DNA of 64,000 bases from Pectobacterium punjabense (GCF_012427845.1 NZ_CP038498.1:2480001-2544000), one strand, 5' to 3'; shown: positions 1 through 9,432, numbered from the stretch's first letter. The notes: generated from the letters alone by a model not told the origin. Program-made: numbers and translations.

Positions 1-316
1 CGCTGTTGCGCGTCGTTCAACTGTCAAATCAGACATCAAATTTTATCCTTTAGATACGGCGAGACACATAGCCATTAACATCATACTAACAAAACAAGCC
101 GCGCCATCATCTGAAATTTTTGAATTTCATTATACATTTTTGTTGTTTTACATCATACCTCGCCTCATCAATAGTGAAAACACGCTATTAACGTCCTATT
201 AACCTTTCATTGAATACGTGAATACCTATTGATGGCTTATCGATTGATAGCCGGTTTATTGATGGATTGTTTTCACTTTCATGGAAGTGTGTTCAATTAA
301 TAAAAGGTTTCGAATA
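1..316. other. AT-rich leader before the flavin monooxygenase operon
   Basis: This stretch is markedly AT-rich and I see no convincing coding frame in it. It most likely holds the promoter of the plus-strand operon that begins at 317. No operator that I could name with confidence is visible. The window starts inside it, so an upstream gene may begin just outside. Confidence 0.4.
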
Positions 317-1645
317 ATGAGTGAAAAACAAATATCATCAAAACGGCAATTAAGACTGGGTTTAATATTACAAGGTGCGGCGGGAAATATGTCCGCATGG
401 CGACATAAAAACGTCGTACCAGACGCCAGTATTAATTTTGGCTTTGTTCTGGATGCGGTAAAAAAAGCCGAACAGGGTAAATTCGACTTTGTCTTCGTGG
501 CTGATGGATTGTATATCAATGAAAAATCCATCCCCCACTTTCTCAACCGGTTCGAGCCGTTAACGCTGCTCTCCGCATTGGCTACCGTCACCAGCCATAT
601 TGGCCTGGTCGGCACACTGTCAACATCGTATTCCGAGCCCTTTACCACCGCCCGACAGTTTTCCAGCCTCGACCATCTGAGCAATGGCCGCGCAGGGTGG
701 AACGTGGTGACATCACCGCTGGAAGGCTCAGCGAAAAATTTTTCCCGCGCACAGCACCCGGAACATGCACTGCGCTACCGCATTGCCGATGAATTTCTTC
801 AGGTGGCGAAAGGCCTGTGGGATTCCTGGGAAGACGACGCCTTTATTCGTGACAAAGCCAGCGGGCAGTTCTTCGATCCTGAGAAGTTACACACGCTGAA
901 TCATCAGGGGGAATTCTTCTCGGTACAAGGGCCGCTGAATATTGGCCGATCCGCGCAGGGTCGCCCGATTGTATTTCAGGCGGGTGCGTCTGAAGACGGC
1001 CAAAAACTGGCCGCCAAACACGCCGATGCCATCTTCACCCACCAACACACGCTGGAAGACTCACAGCGCTATTACCGCGAAGTGAAGCAGAAGCTGGAAG
1101 AAAACGGTCGCCGCGCCGATCAACTGCACGTATTCCAAGGCGTCAGCGTCATTGTCGGCAACGATGCAGAAGACGTAGAGCGCCAGTATCAGGAAACGGC
1201 ACAGCTAGTGACAATTGAAGATGCCCTCAATTATCTGGGGCGCTACTTTGAGCACTACGACTTCTCGCAGCATCCGCTGGATGCGCCCTTCCCCGATATC
1301 GGCGATCTGGGGAAAAACAGCTTCCGCAGCACTACCGACGAAATCAAACGCAACGCGCAGGAAAAAGGCTTAACGCTGCGTCAGGTTGCACTGGAAGCCG
1401 CATCACCGCGTCCGGTCTTCAGCGGTACACCTGAGCAGGTGGCAGATGGTTTACAGCGCTGGTTTGAAAATGGTGCAGCAGACGGCTTCATTATTCAGGG
1501 TGGCACGCCGGATACGCTCAATCACTTTGTCGATCGCGTCGTTCCTCTGCTGCAACAGCGTGGCCTGTTCCGCCAGGAGTATGCCGGCTATACGCTACGG
1601 GAAAATCTGGCGCTGGACTATCCGGTGAATCAATTCACGCGCTAA
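317..1645 (+). CDS. LLM-class flavin-dependent monooxygenase (NtaA/SnaA/DszA type)
   Basis: 442-residue protein of the bacterial-luciferase-like monooxygenase superfamily, NtaA/SnaA/DszA/SoxA branch, which uses reduced FMN and O2 to oxidise small substrates. Family features are the N-terminal LGLILQG strand, the GNMSAWRH segment, the [15 protein letters not shown] [14 protein letters not shown] block and the central [10 protein letters not shown] block, all typical of this branch. I chose the ATG at 317 rather than the in-frame ATG at 281 because homologues start close to the first beta strand; the ribosome site is weak (AAAAGG). It leads an operon with amino-acid-type importers and an acetyltransferase, which suggests an organosulfur or S-substituted cysteine substrate, as for Bacillus YxeK/SnaA-type enzymes. 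The exact substrate is inference. A flavin reductase is not encoded next to it. Confidence 0.85.
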   Translation: MSEKQISSKRQLRLGLILQGAAGNMSAWRHKNVVPDASINFGFVLDAVKKAEQGKFDFVFVADGLYINEKSIPHFLNRFEPLTLLSALATVTSHIGLVGTLSTSYSEPFTTARQFSSLDHLSNGRAGWNVVTSPLEGSAKNFSRAQHPEHALRYRIADEFLQVAKGLWDSWEDDAFIRDKASGQFFDPEKLHTLNHQGEFFSVQGPLNIGRSAQGRPIVFQAGASEDGQKLAAKHADAIFTHQHTLEDSQRYYREVKQKLEENGRRADQLHVFQGVSVIVGNDAEDVERQYQETAQLVTIEDALNYLGRYFEHYDFSQHPLDAPFPDIGDLGKNSFRSTTDEIKRNAQEKGLTLRQVALEAASPRPVFSGTPEQVADGLQRWFENGAADGFIIQGGTPDTLNHFVDRVVPLLQQRGLFRQEYAGYTLRENLALDYPVNQFTR

Positions 1646-1667
1646 TTCGCGCTACAGGAGATTTACC

Positions 1668-2603
1668 GTGAAACGTTCCCCTTTTATTACCGCGACAAAT
1701 CTGGCAACGCTGCTTAGCGCCACGCTGGCAATAAGTGCGCAGGCGCAAGACACGGGATTCGTCAGCCGTATCGATCTCAAGGCCAACCAGATTCCCATTC
1801 GCACGGGGAAAAATGCCGAGGCTATTGCGCAGATTCCGGCTCATTTCAAATTTGTGACGCCGGGTAAATTGACCGTTACCGTCTCATCGCTCAGTTCACC
1901 GCCGCTCTCGTTGCTGGCTGACGACAACAAAACGATTGTCGGCAGCGACGCCGACATCGCACGACTGGTGGCGGACAGTCTCGGGCTCGAACTAAAGCTG
2001 GTTCCTGCTTCTTGGGAGGACTGGCCGCTGGGTATCACGGCGGGGAAATACGATGCCGCTATTTTTAATATTGCCGTGACAAAACCGCGCAAAGAAAAGT
2101 TCGATTTCGCTACCTACCGCATTGATACATTGGGTTTTTATGTGAAATCGACCAGCAAAATTACTGCAATCAATAAGCCGGAAGACGTGGCGGGCCTGAA
2201 GGTGATTGTTGGTTCCGGTACCAATCAGGAAAACATTTTGCTGGGGTGGGATCGACAAAACCGTGCCAACGGTCTTCCCCCTGTGCAACCGGTCTACGTC
2301 ACCGACGATGCCGCCGCCAACCTGAGCATTCAGTCTGGGCGCGTCGATGCGTTTTTCGGTCCACATTCCATCGGAGCCTATAAAGCAGCGCTGACAGGCA
2401 AGACGCGCATGGTAGGAAAAGGTCCGACTGTCGCTCATGTCGCCGTCACCACGCAGAAAGGCAATGGTTTGGCGCAGGCAATCAGCACCGCCATCAATGG
2501 CACGATCCACAACGGTAGCTATGCACAGGTACTGGATCGCTGGGGTGAAGACGATGAAAAGGTCACGCAGTCCGTGGTAAATCCGCCAGGTATCGGTGAT
2601 TAA
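1668..2603 (+). CDS. Amino-acid-type ABC transporter periplasmic binding protein (copy 1)
   Basis: 311-residue solute-binding protein of family 3 (SBP_bac_3). It has a signal peptide (basic start, hydrophobic stretch ending in AISAQAQ), then the two-lobed binding fold with motifs such as GSDADIARLVADSLG and KYDAAIFNIAVT. It should capture a substrate in the periplasm for the permease at 4336 and the ATPase at 5317. The start follows a CAGGAG ribosome site. It is a tandem paralogue of the next gene; large blocks are the same or conservatively changed (for example SWEDWPLG, KFDFATYRID, VGSGTNQE, YVTDDAAANLS), by eye about two thirds identity. The two copies may bind related ligands or one may be a spare. 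Confidence 0.85.
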   Translation: MKRSPFITATNLATLLSATLAISAQAQDTGFVSRIDLKANQIPIRTGKNAEAIAQIPAHFKFVTPGKLTVTVSSLSSPPLSLLADDNKTIVGSDADIARLVADSLGLELKLVPASWEDWPLGITAGKYDAAIFNIAVTKPRKEKFDFATYRIDTLGFYVKSTSKITAINKPEDVAGLKVIVGSGTNQENILLGWDRQNRANGLPPVQPVYVTDDAAANLSIQSGRVDAFFGPHSIGAYKAALTGKTRMVGKGPTVAHVAVTTQKGNGLAQAISTAINGTIHNGSYAQVLDRWGEDDEKVTQSVVNPPGIGD

Positions 2604-2671
2604 GTAACGGTAATCAACCCAAAAAGTGACAGTGTCACCATTATAAATAATAACCTGCAAGGGAAAAAGAG

Positions 2672-3652
2672 ATGCAAAAAGAGATCACCCACATCACCGC
2701 ACAGTCGGTCGCAACACCTCGCGTGCGCCCATCACTTTTGACAACGCTACTGGCAGGATCGCTACTGCTCGGCACGCTGTCCGCAACCGGCGTACAGGCC
2801 GCCATCGACCTGAAAGCCAATCAGCAGCCAATCCATGCACCGAAAAATGCAGAGGCCATCACGCAGATTCCAGCCGACTTTAAGTTTGTTACGCCGGGCA
2901 AGTTCACCGTCGCCATTGCCGCGTTGGGATCATCACCGCCGTTGGCCTTTTTGGCTGACGACAACAAAACCGTGGTGGGCAGCGAGCCGGATATCGCCCG
3001 ACTGGTGGCAGACAGCCTTGGGCTGGAGCTGAACATTGTGCCCACCTCGTGGGAAGACTGGCCGCTCGGTGTAGCCTCCGGTAAATATGACGCCGCCATC
3101 ATCAACATTACGGTCACCAAAGAGCGTAAAGAAAAGTTCGATTTCGCCACTTACCGCATCGATTCACTCGGTTTCTATGTGAAATCCACCAGTAAAATTC
3201 AATCCATCAAGGAAGCGAAAGACATCGCTGGGCTGAAGATTATCGTCGGTTCAGGCACTAATCAGGAAGCCGTCCTGCTGGCATGGGATAAACAAAATCG
3301 CGCCAACGGCCTGCCCGCCTTTCAGCCGATCTATGTCACGGACGATGCCGCCGCCAACCTCAGCCTGCAATCCGGCCGTTCTGATGCCTATTTTGGTCCA
3401 AACGTGGTGGGTGCCTACAAGGCAGAGCTGACAGGCAAAGTTAAACATGTGGGTACGGTAAACGGCGGTTACCCCGACGTCGCACATATCGCAGTCACCA
3501 CGCGCAAAGGCAGCGGATTGGTACAGCCGATTAATACCGCGTTGAACGGCGTGATTAAAAGCGGCGAATACGATCGGGTGCTGAGCCGTTGGGGAGAGAG
3601 TATTGAGCGTATTGACCGTTCAGAAATCAATCCACCTGGTCTGGGCGATTAA
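2672..3652 (+). CDS. Amino-acid-type ABC transporter periplasmic binding protein (copy 2)
   Basis: 326-residue SBP_bac_3 protein and tandem paralogue of the gene at 1668. It has a longer leader (about 43 residues ending TGVQAA), then the shared core DLKANQQPI, FKFVTPGKF, GSEPDIARLVADSLG, SWEDWPLG and KFDFATYRID. A short insertion (VNGGYPD) near residue 270 distinguishes it from copy 1. The gene starts after an AAGGGAAAAAGAG ribosome site, 68 bp behind copy 1, so both are probably on one transcript. Its role is ligand capture for the permease and ATPase downstream. Confidence 0.85.
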   Translation: MQKEITHITAQSVATPRVRPSLLTTLLAGSLLLGTLSATGVQAAIDLKANQQPIHAPKNAEAITQIPADFKFVTPGKFTVAIAALGSSPPLAFLADDNKTVVGSEPDIARLVADSLGLELNIVPTSWEDWPLGVASGKYDAAIINITVTKERKEKFDFATYRIDSLGFYVKSTSKIQSIKEAKDIAGLKIIVGSGTNQEAVLLAWDKQNRANGLPAFQPIYVTDDAAANLSLQSGRSDAYFGPNVVGAYKAELTGKVKHVGTVNGGYPDVAHIAVTTRKGSGLVQPINTALNGVIKSGEYDRVLSRWGESIERIDRSEINPPGLGD

Positions 3653-3714
3653 TCCCGTCCTATGGCTATCGGGATACCGATAGCCCGTAATACGCTAATG
3701 AATCAGGAGCACTT

Positions 3715-4269
3715 ATGTCCGACGACATCTTCATCATTACCCAGCCCGAAGACCCTATTGTGGCCCCCATTATCGACGGTCTGTTCGCGGAATATGCACA
3801 GCGTTATGGCGATTTTTTTGGTGAACGGGAAAGCGATCCACCGGGAATCTACCAACAGCCGCACGGCATTTTTATTGCGCTGCTGCGTCAAGGTGTCCCC
3901 ATTGCTACCGGCGCATTTAAACGCTACGACAGCACCACCGCTGAGATTAAACGGGTATGGACGGATAATTCGCTGCGCCGTCAGGGGTTAGCAGGGAAAG
4001 TGATGCAAGAGCTGGAGCAGCATGCCCGGCGACTAGGCTATCAGCATTTTTTCCTGACGACGGGCTTCCGTCAGCCTGAAGCGGTGCGCTTATACCTGAG
4101 CCACGGTTATACCCCTCAGTTCGATACCACCGTCGATCCAGCGACTTACAGCATTCCGCCTTACGATGGGCGTTTACCGTTTAAGAAAGCGCTGTTTGAA
4201 ATAGCAACGCCACAGGCCGCGTGGCAAACGGAAGTCGAGATGATCAACCGCCATTTGAAAGTGTGTTGA
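3715..4269 (+). CDS. GNAT-family N-acetyltransferase
   Basis: 184-residue acetyl-CoA-dependent transferase. The acetyl-CoA motif A is visible as RRQGLAGKV (residues about 82-90), preceded by the IKRVWTD strand, with a later GFRQPEAVRLYLSHGY block typical of motif B. The gene starts after an AGGAG site. It lies between the two binding proteins and the permease of the same operon. In Bacillus yxe/ytm operons a GNAT enzyme N-acetylates an S-substituted cysteine before the flavin monooxygenase acts. By analogy this enzyme could modify the imported substrate, but it could also serve detoxification. Fold call is firm; substrate is inference. Confidence 0.75.
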   Translation: MSDDIFIITQPEDPIVAPIIDGLFAEYAQRYGDFFGERESDPPGIYQQPHGIFIALLRQGVPIATGAFKRYDSTTAEIKRVWTDNSLRRQGLAGKVMQELEQHARRLGYQHFFLTTGFRQPEAVRLYLSHGYTPQFDTTVDPATYSIPPYDGRLPFKKALFEIATPQAAWQTEVEMINRHLKVC

Positions 4270-4335
4270 TCCTTACGCACCGCTAATAACGCAATGGATT
4301 AACCACAAAACGACATTTTTCAGCATCACCTTCAA

Positions 4336-5301
4336 ATGGTATCGATCATGACGCAATCTCTACAAACGTCTTCTCAACAGCCACCGCTGAGTCAGGCACA
4401 GGAACCGCCATTAAACATTGTTCCCGCGCGTTACCCTTTCCGCTTTGCCGGTGCGCTGTTTTCGCTGTTTATTTTTGCCGGGATTATTCAATCCATCGCG
4501 CTGAACCCACGTTGGGAGTGGGCAGTCTTTGCCGAGTGGTTTTTTAATCCGGTAATCCTTACCGGATTAGGGCAAACGCTGCTGCTGACCGCGCTTGGCA
4601 CATTATTCAGCATTATTTTCGGCACCGCGCTGGCGCTGGCTCGCCTTTCGCCGTCGTACCTGCTTTCCACGCTGTCATGGCTGTATATCTGGCTCTTTCG
4701 GTCACTCCCGCTGATTCTGGTGTTGATCATCCTGTACAACTTCTCTTATCTCTATGACGAATTGGCGTTAGGCATTCCGTTCACCTCCGTCGTATTTCTG
4801 CGCTATCCGACGATTGACCTACTGGATCAATTTTCCGTCGCCGTGCTTGGCCTGACGCTAGTGCAATCTGCGTATACGGCGGAAATTATTCGCGGCGGTA
4901 TTCTCGGCGTGGACGCGGGCCAGTTTGAAGCCTCTGCGGCACTCGGTCTGCCCGGTGGTCGCCGCACGGTGCGCATCATTCTGCCGCAGGCGCTACGTTC
5001 CATTCTGCCCACCGGCTTCAACGAAATCATCAGTCTGGCGAAAGGCACTTCGATCGTTTACGTACTGGCGCTACCGGAGCTGTTTTACACCGTTCAGGTC
5101 ATCTACAACCGTACACAACAGGTTATTCCGTTGCTGATGGTCGCTACCATCTGGTATCTGCTGATTACCACTGTGCTCTCCATCGTCCAATACTACGTAG
5201 AACGCTATGTGTCCCGCGGTGCCGTGCGCGAAATGCCGCCTACACCGCGCCAGAGGTTCGTCCGTTTCCTGACGCGCAAACGCGCACGTTCACTCACCTG
5301 A
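4336..5301 (+). CDS. Amino-acid-type ABC transporter permease
   Basis: 321-residue inner-membrane permease of the HisMQ/GlnP type. About five membrane segments are visible after a polar N-terminal stretch of roughly 30 residues. The EAA loop that contacts the ATPase reads GQFEASAALGLPGGRR (about residues 195-210). A second Met lies at 4348 (MTQSLQ), so the start could be 4 codons later; neither has a strong ribosome site. It sits between the acetyltransferase and the ATPase gene (15 bp gap) and completes a three-part importer with the binding proteins at 1668 and 2672. Confidence 0.88.
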   Translation: MVSIMTQSLQTSSQQPPLSQAQEPPLNIVPARYPFRFAGALFSLFIFAGIIQSIALNPRWEWAVFAEWFFNPVILTGLGQTLLLTALGTLFSIIFGTALALARLSPSYLLSTLSWLYIWLFRSLPLILVLIILYNFSYLYDELALGIPFTSVVFLRYPTIDLLDQFSVAVLGLTLVQSAYTAEIIRGGILGVDAGQFEASAALGLPGGRRTVRIILPQALRSILPTGFNEIISLAKGTSIVYVLALPELFYTVQVIYNRTQQVIPLLMVATIWYLLITTVLSIVQYYVERYVSRGAVREMPPTPRQRFVRFLTRKRARSLT

Positions 5302-5316
5302 TTTTGGAGATTCACC

Positions 5317-6141
5317 ATGTCTGAAGCTATCGACTATTTTGCTCACGCCCGAACCACTACGCAGCCACAGGCAGAAAGCGCGCGTGGGCTGCTCGAGATC
5401 CGCAATGTGGCAAAACATTTTGGTCAACATAAAGCGCTGGAGGATATCAATCTGACGCTGGCACCCGGCTCGGTCACGGTAATCCTTGGCCCATCCGGTT
5501 CGGGGAAATCCACGCTGCTGCGCACGATTAACCATCTTGAGCGCGTGGATCAAGGCTTTATCCGTATCGACGGCGACTACATCGGCTATCGCCGCAAAGG
5601 GAATACACTCTACGAATTGAAAGAAAAGGACGTGTTACGCCAGCGTATCAACGTCGGCTATGTATTCCAGAATTTCAATCTGTTCCCCCATCTTTCGGTG
5701 TTGGAAAACATCATTGAAGCCCCGCTGGCGCATCGGCTCTATTCCCGGCAGGAAGCCGAAGATGTCGCCTTTACTCTGCTAGAGAGTGTTGGACTTCGTC
5801 ACAAAGCACACTCTTATCCACGCCACCTTTCCGGTGGTCAGCAGCAGCGCGTCGCCATCGCCCGCGCGCTGGCACTTAAGCCGAAAGTGATGCTGTTTGA
5901 TGAACCGACGTCCGCCCTCGATCCCGAGCTGGTCGGCGAGGTGTTGGATGTCATCAAATCACTTGCCCGCTCCGGCGTGACGCTGGTTGTCGTCACACAT
6001 GAAATCGGCTTTGCGCGTGAAGTCGCCGATCGCGTGGTATTCATGGTCGATGGCAAAATCGTCGAAAGCGGTGATTCCTGGCAGGTGCTAAACCATCCCC
6101 GCCACCCGCGCACCATCAATTTTTTGAATAAGGTGTTGTGA
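5317..6141 (+). CDS. Amino-acid-type ABC transporter ATP-binding protein
   Basis: 274-residue ATPase that powers the importer above. It shows Walker [10 protein letters not shown] (about 59-67), the signature [14 protein letters not shown], Walker [13 protein letters not shown] and the switch histidine in VVVTHE. Its N-terminus carries about 30 extra residues (Ala/Gln-rich) before the first strand [12 protein letters not shown]. The start follows a TTTTGGAGA ribosome site. It is the last gene of the operon and is followed directly by a hairpin terminator at 6153-6177. Confidence 0.92.
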   Translation: MSEAIDYFAHARTTTQPQAESARGLLEIRNVAKHFGQHKALEDINLTLAPGSVTVILGPSGSGKSTLLRTINHLERVDQGFIRIDGDYIGYRRKGNTLYELKEKDVLRQRINVGYVFQNFNLFPHLSVLENIIEAPLAHRLYSRQEAEDVAFTLLESVGLRHKAHSYPRHLSGGQQQRVAIARALALKPKVMLFDEPTSALDPELVGEVLDVIKSLARSGVTLVVVTHEIGFAREVADRVVFMVDGKIVESGDSWQVLNHPRHPRTINFLNKVL

Positions 6142-6152
6142 GAAAGCGCATT

Positions 6153-6177
6153 GAGCCAGATGTCTCCCTTCTGGCTC
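6153..6177. terminator. Hairpin terminator between ABC operon and arsC
   Basis: Arms GAGCCAGA and TCTGGCTC form an 8-bp stem with a 9-nt loop, followed on the plus strand by TATTTC. It lies between two convergent genes and could stop transcripts from either side; its right arm touches the arsC stop region. Confidence 0.6.
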
Positions 6178-6602
6178 TATTTCACGCGTTGGCCCGCTTC
6201 ATCAGTGACTTCTTCACCATCTTCTTTCGTGAATGCACCTCGTTGCGGATCGGGAAGAATATCCAGCACCTGCTCTGATGGACGACATAGTCGGGTTCCC
6301 AGCGGAGTAACGACAATCGGACGGTTTATCAGGATCGGATGTTGCAACATGAAATCAATGAGCTGTTCGTCAGTAAATCTTTCTTCAGCAAGCCCCAGTT
6401 GTGTGTAAGGTTCTACGTTCTTGCGCAGCAAGGCACGAACCGTCATTCCCATGTCGCCAATGAGCGTCACCAGTTCATCACGTGAAGGCGGCGTATCAAG
6501 ATAGTAAATCACCGTGGGTTCTGCGCCGCTATTACGGATCATCTCCAGCGTATTACGCGAGGTACCGCAGTCGGGGTTGTGGTAGATACTAATTGTGTTC
6601 AT
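6177..6602 (-). CDS. arsC: Glutaredoxin-dependent arsenate reductase
   Basis: 141-residue ArsC, the same length as the E. coli plasmid-type enzyme. It reduces arsenate to arsenite with glutathione and glutaredoxin in the cytoplasm. The catalytic Cys12 is in YHNPDCGTSRNT. The conserved arginines of the active site are in RALLRKN and in RPIVVTPLGTRLCRPSE. No arsenite pump or ArsR regulator is encoded beside it, so it stands alone here, as in several enterobacteria. It converges on the ABC operon. Confidence 0.92.
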   Translation of the reverse strand: MNTISIYHNPDCGTSRNTLEMIRNSGAEPTVIYYLDTPPSRDELVTLIGDMGMTVRALLRKNVEPYTQLGLAEERFTDEQLIDFMLQHPILINRPIVVTPLGTRLCRPSEQVLDILPDPQRGAFTKEDGEEVTDEAGQRVK

Positions 6603-7262
6603 ATCGATATCTCATAGCAACGTAACAGTGAGACGGAAAGTCACGCCTGTGGCTAGAAAAGATAACTGACGATACGTCGAATATACAGATAGCAGAGTAT
6701 ATATTTGAGCAGAAGAGAGAAGAAACGGTGGTTTCTGCACAGCAATACTCGCGTCGAAAGCATGCTGCTTATAGCGTAGGCACTATCATTTCGGGCGTGT
6801 TAACAACGCGGTGTTCATGTCTGTCCGTACACGCCCACTTCAACGCAATTTTCTACGTTGAAGTTACGAGACATCACTATAAACCCGCCTGACAAAATAA
6901 GTCGCAACACCATCGTGAATTCTGATGTGCTGATGTGCTGATGTGCTGATGTGCTGATGTTTGCAAGGATACACGTTCTACAGCAAAGTACATTTTCCTG
7001 ACAAGCTTTGAATGTGGCTGTTATATCCAATAAAGCACCCATTTGTTGAATAATAATTTCCCAAAAAATAAAATTTTAGAAAAAACATAATCAGAGAATT
7101 ATATTTAAAAAAATCATTAATTAATAGGTTAAATCATTGAGGATTTTTACCCTTTATAGCCTAGAATAAGCGCGATTTTTTAATGGATTGGTTTATTGAT
7201 GACGATATGCATTGCAAGATTGCATTAATTCATCCATGACCCGCTTATCAGGAGATTTAATC
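6603..7262. other. 660-bp gap without a convincing gene
   Basis: The stretch upstream of arsC carries only short frames. One of about 75 codons on the minus strand (6815-7042) is produced by a simple tandem repeat and I do not accept it. From about 7040 the DNA becomes very AT-rich, which fits a promoter region for the small secreted protein gene at 7263. Confidence 0.5.
6922..6960. repeat. 8-bp tandem repeat (CTGATGTG)x4.9
   Basis: Five consecutive units of CTGATGTG, the last one ending in CTGATGT. It lies in the non-coding gap upstream of arsC. Units of 8 bp are not a codon multiple, so changes in copy number would shift any frame running through it. Such a slippage-prone tract is a possible strain marker. 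Confidence 0.9.
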
Positions 7263-7658
7263 ATGCGTAATACCGCTATCAGCATGTTCATGCTGGCCTT
7301 TTTTTCTTTCGCCACAGAAGCTGCAACGAACATAACGATTGATCCTAAAAGCAATTGTTTGAGTACACCGTTTACTGACACCTTAACAGGCACCCCCGTA
7401 AAATTTACTTTAGATCAAGGGAGATATGTTTTTTCTCTCGTTTCTAATACCATGAATTGCATGGGCGCATCTAATAGTTGCATTATCGATAGCGTTATGT
7501 TGCAAGGTGGATTTAAAAATGCCCGCTGGGGCGTTTCTGTGACCAGCACTCCGACGGTTGTGGATACAACAACATCACCGTTTGTAGCCTATATCGTTGA
7601 CGATAATTGTAATGATAATGCCGGTCAGGCCACGTTGTTGATACAAAAAGCAGAATAA
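7263..7658 (+). CDS. Small secreted protein with four cysteines, function unknown
   Basis: 131-residue protein. I chose the ATG at 7263 because it follows AGGAGATTTAATC; longer in-frame extensions lack a ribosome site. The N-terminus is a clear signal peptide ending near FATEA. The mature part has Cys in SNC, NCMGASNSC and DNC, so two disulfides are likely, and it is otherwise rich in Thr, Ser and Val, suggesting a small beta-rich periplasmic or extracellular protein. I do not recognise the family. It stands alone: arsC is divergent to the left, and the urea operon ends convergently at 7896. Confidence 0.7.
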   Translation: MRNTAISMFMLAFFSFATEAATNITIDPKSNCLSTPFTDTLTGTPVKFTLDQGRYVFSLVSNTMNCMGASNSCIIDSVMLQGGFKNARWGVSVTSTPTVVDTTTSPFVAYIVDDNCNDNAGQATLLIQKAE

Positions 7659-7895
7659 TTCAGCTCCGTTAATATAATTTCGGATATGGATTCGATTTTT
7701 AAATATAAAGCCAAATTTATAATTTTATATCCTAAGCAATTCGACATTCAGGGTGAAAATTAACGTTTGAACACCGTTCGTGTTGGTACGCTAGCGGTGT
7801 ATCTGCTACAGAAAATTAGGCTGCCTCTTCTACTCATTATGTAATATTGAAAATATGCAGGCGCAGCCTATTCAACATTTTAGACAGAACACGTA

Positions 7896-8594
7896 TCAAA
7901 TCGCGACCAGTCCGCGTACGCCGTCTTGCTCCATTGTTTCTCCCCGCCCGCGCTGGACGATTTCCCCACGTGACATCACCAGATAGCTGTCTGCCAGTTC
8001 AGCGGCGAAGTCGTAAAACTGCTCGACCAGCAGAATCGCCATATCACCGCGCTGCGCCAGTTGGCGAATAACCGCGCCAATCTCTTTAATGACCGATGGC
8101 TGTATCCCTTCTGTCGGCTCATCCAAAATCAATAACTGTGGTTTGCAGGCCAGCGCGCGTCCAATCGCCAGCTGTTGCTGTTGCCCGCCGGACAAATCAC
8201 CGCCGCGCCGCTGTTTCATTTCATCCAGCACCGGGAAAAGCTGGTAGATCTCATCTGGCACCTGTCGCGCCTGTTTGCCCGGAAAGCGTGATAGCCCCAT
8301 CAGCAGATTCTCCTCTACCGTCAGGCGAGGAAAAATTTCCCGCCCCTGCGGCACGTAGGCGATGCCCGCCTGCACACGCTGATAAGGTTTACGCGTATTG
8401 ATCGCTTCGCCCTGCCAGCGAATTGTGCCGGATTTTGCCGGGATCAAGCCCATCAGACATTTCAGCAGCGTGGTTTTCCCTACGCCGTTGCGCCCTAGCA
8501 GGCAGGTAATTTCGCCGGAGTTTACCTCAAAAGATAAGCCGCGCAGGATGTGGCTACCGCCGTAATATTGATTCAATTCTGAAATTTCTAACAT
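7896..8594 (-). CDS. urtE: Urea ABC transporter ATP-binding subunit UrtE
   Basis: 232-residue ATPase of the branched-chain amino-acid (LivF) class. Walker A is GRNGVGKTT, the signature is LSGGQQQQLAIGRA and Walker B is LLILDEPTEGIQPS. The start at 8594 (MLEISEL) is the normal family start; the frame stays open about 40 codons further upstream into urtD, but that part is shadow. One base separates it from the urtD stop. It works with UrtD in the cytoplasm to power urea import. It is the last gene of the urea operon. Confidence 0.9.
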   Translation of the reverse strand: MLEISELNQYYGGSHILRGLSFEVNSGEITCLLGRNGVGKTTLLKCLMGLIPAKSGTIRWQGEAINTRKPYQRVQAGIAYVPQGREIFPRLTVEENLLMGLSRFPGKQARQVPDEIYQLFPVLDEMKQRRGGDLSGGQQQQLAIGRALACKPQLLILDEPTEGIQPSVIKEIGAVIRQLAQRGDMAILLVEQFYDFAAELADSYLVMSRGEIVQRGRGETMEQDGVRGLVAI

Positions 8595-8595
8595 G

Positions 8596-9432
8596 TTAGC
8601 GCCCCAGATAAACGTCAATAACCTGCTCGTTAGCCTGTACCTCGCGCAGCGATCCTTCTGCCAGTACCTGTCCCTGGTGCAGCACCGTAACGTGGTCAGC
8701 AATACTTTCGACAAAACCCATATCGTGTTCCACGACCATCAACGAGTGCTTACCTGCCAAACTGCGGAACAGTTCGGCGGTATAGGCGGTTTCTGCATCG
8801 GTCATCCCGGCTGCGGGTTCATCGAGCAACAGCAGATGTGGTTCTTGAACTAACAGCATGCCAATTTCTAAAAACTGCTTTTGCCCATGCGACAACAGCC
8901 CTGCGGGTCGCTGTCGTTCATGGCCGAGCCGCAACAGCGCCAGCGTGTCGTCAATCCGATCACGTTGTTCGCCGTTCAACCTGGCACGCAGGCTTGCCCA
9001 CACCGATTTATCGGTTTTCAACGCGATTTCGAGGTTTTCGAACACCGTCAGTGCTTCAAATACCGTCGGTTTTTGGAATTTTCGCCCTATTCCCGCACGG
9101 GCAATGTCCACTGGCGATAGCATCGTCAGGTCAGTGAACTGATCGTAAAACACCTTACCGTTATCCGGTCGCGTTTTACCGGTAATCACATCCATCAGCG
9201 TAGTTTTCCCCGCGCCGTTAGGCCCGATGATGCAGCGCAGTTCCCCCACACCAATCTGCAATGAGAGATCGGTGAGCGCACGGAAACCGTCAAAACTGAC
9301 GTTAATCTTGTCGAGTTGCAGCACCGGGTCGGTCTGGTGTCGATGGCGATCCGACGGGTGTCGCTGGGCAAACTGGGTCTGTGAAGAAACCGTAGGTACA
9401 GCCGCTGAGGGTACAAATACAGACTCAGTCAT
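8596..9432 (-). CDS. urtD: Urea ABC transporter ATP-binding subunit UrtD
   Basis: 278-residue ATPase of the LivG class. Walker A is GPNGAGKTT, the signature region reads LSHGQKQFLEIGM, which is characteristic of UrtD, and Walker B is LLLLDEPAAGM. An N-terminal polar extension of about 30 residues precedes the first strand. The start follows a GAGGAGGAAGAAAC site, and the gene overlaps the end of urtC by 8 bp, indicating coupled translation. Confidence 0.9.
   Translation of the reverse strand: MTESVFVPSAAVPTVSSQTQFAQRHPSDRHRHQTDPVLQLDKINVSFDGFRALTDLSLQIGVGELRCIIGPNGAGKTTLMDVITGKTRPDNGKVFYDQFTDLTMLSPVDIARAGIGRKFQKPTVFEALTVFENLEIALKTDKSVWASLRARLNGEQRDRIDDTLALLRLGHERQRPAGLLSHGQKQFLEIGMLLVQEPHLLLLDEPAAGMTDAETAYTAELFRSLAGKHSLMVVEHDMGFVESIADHVTVLHQGQVLAEGSLREVQANEQVIDVYLGR

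Noticed and set aside
6815..7042. Minus-strand frame of 75 codons
   Set aside because: Much of it is translated from the 8-bp tandem repeat, it has no ribosome site and no recognisable protein features.
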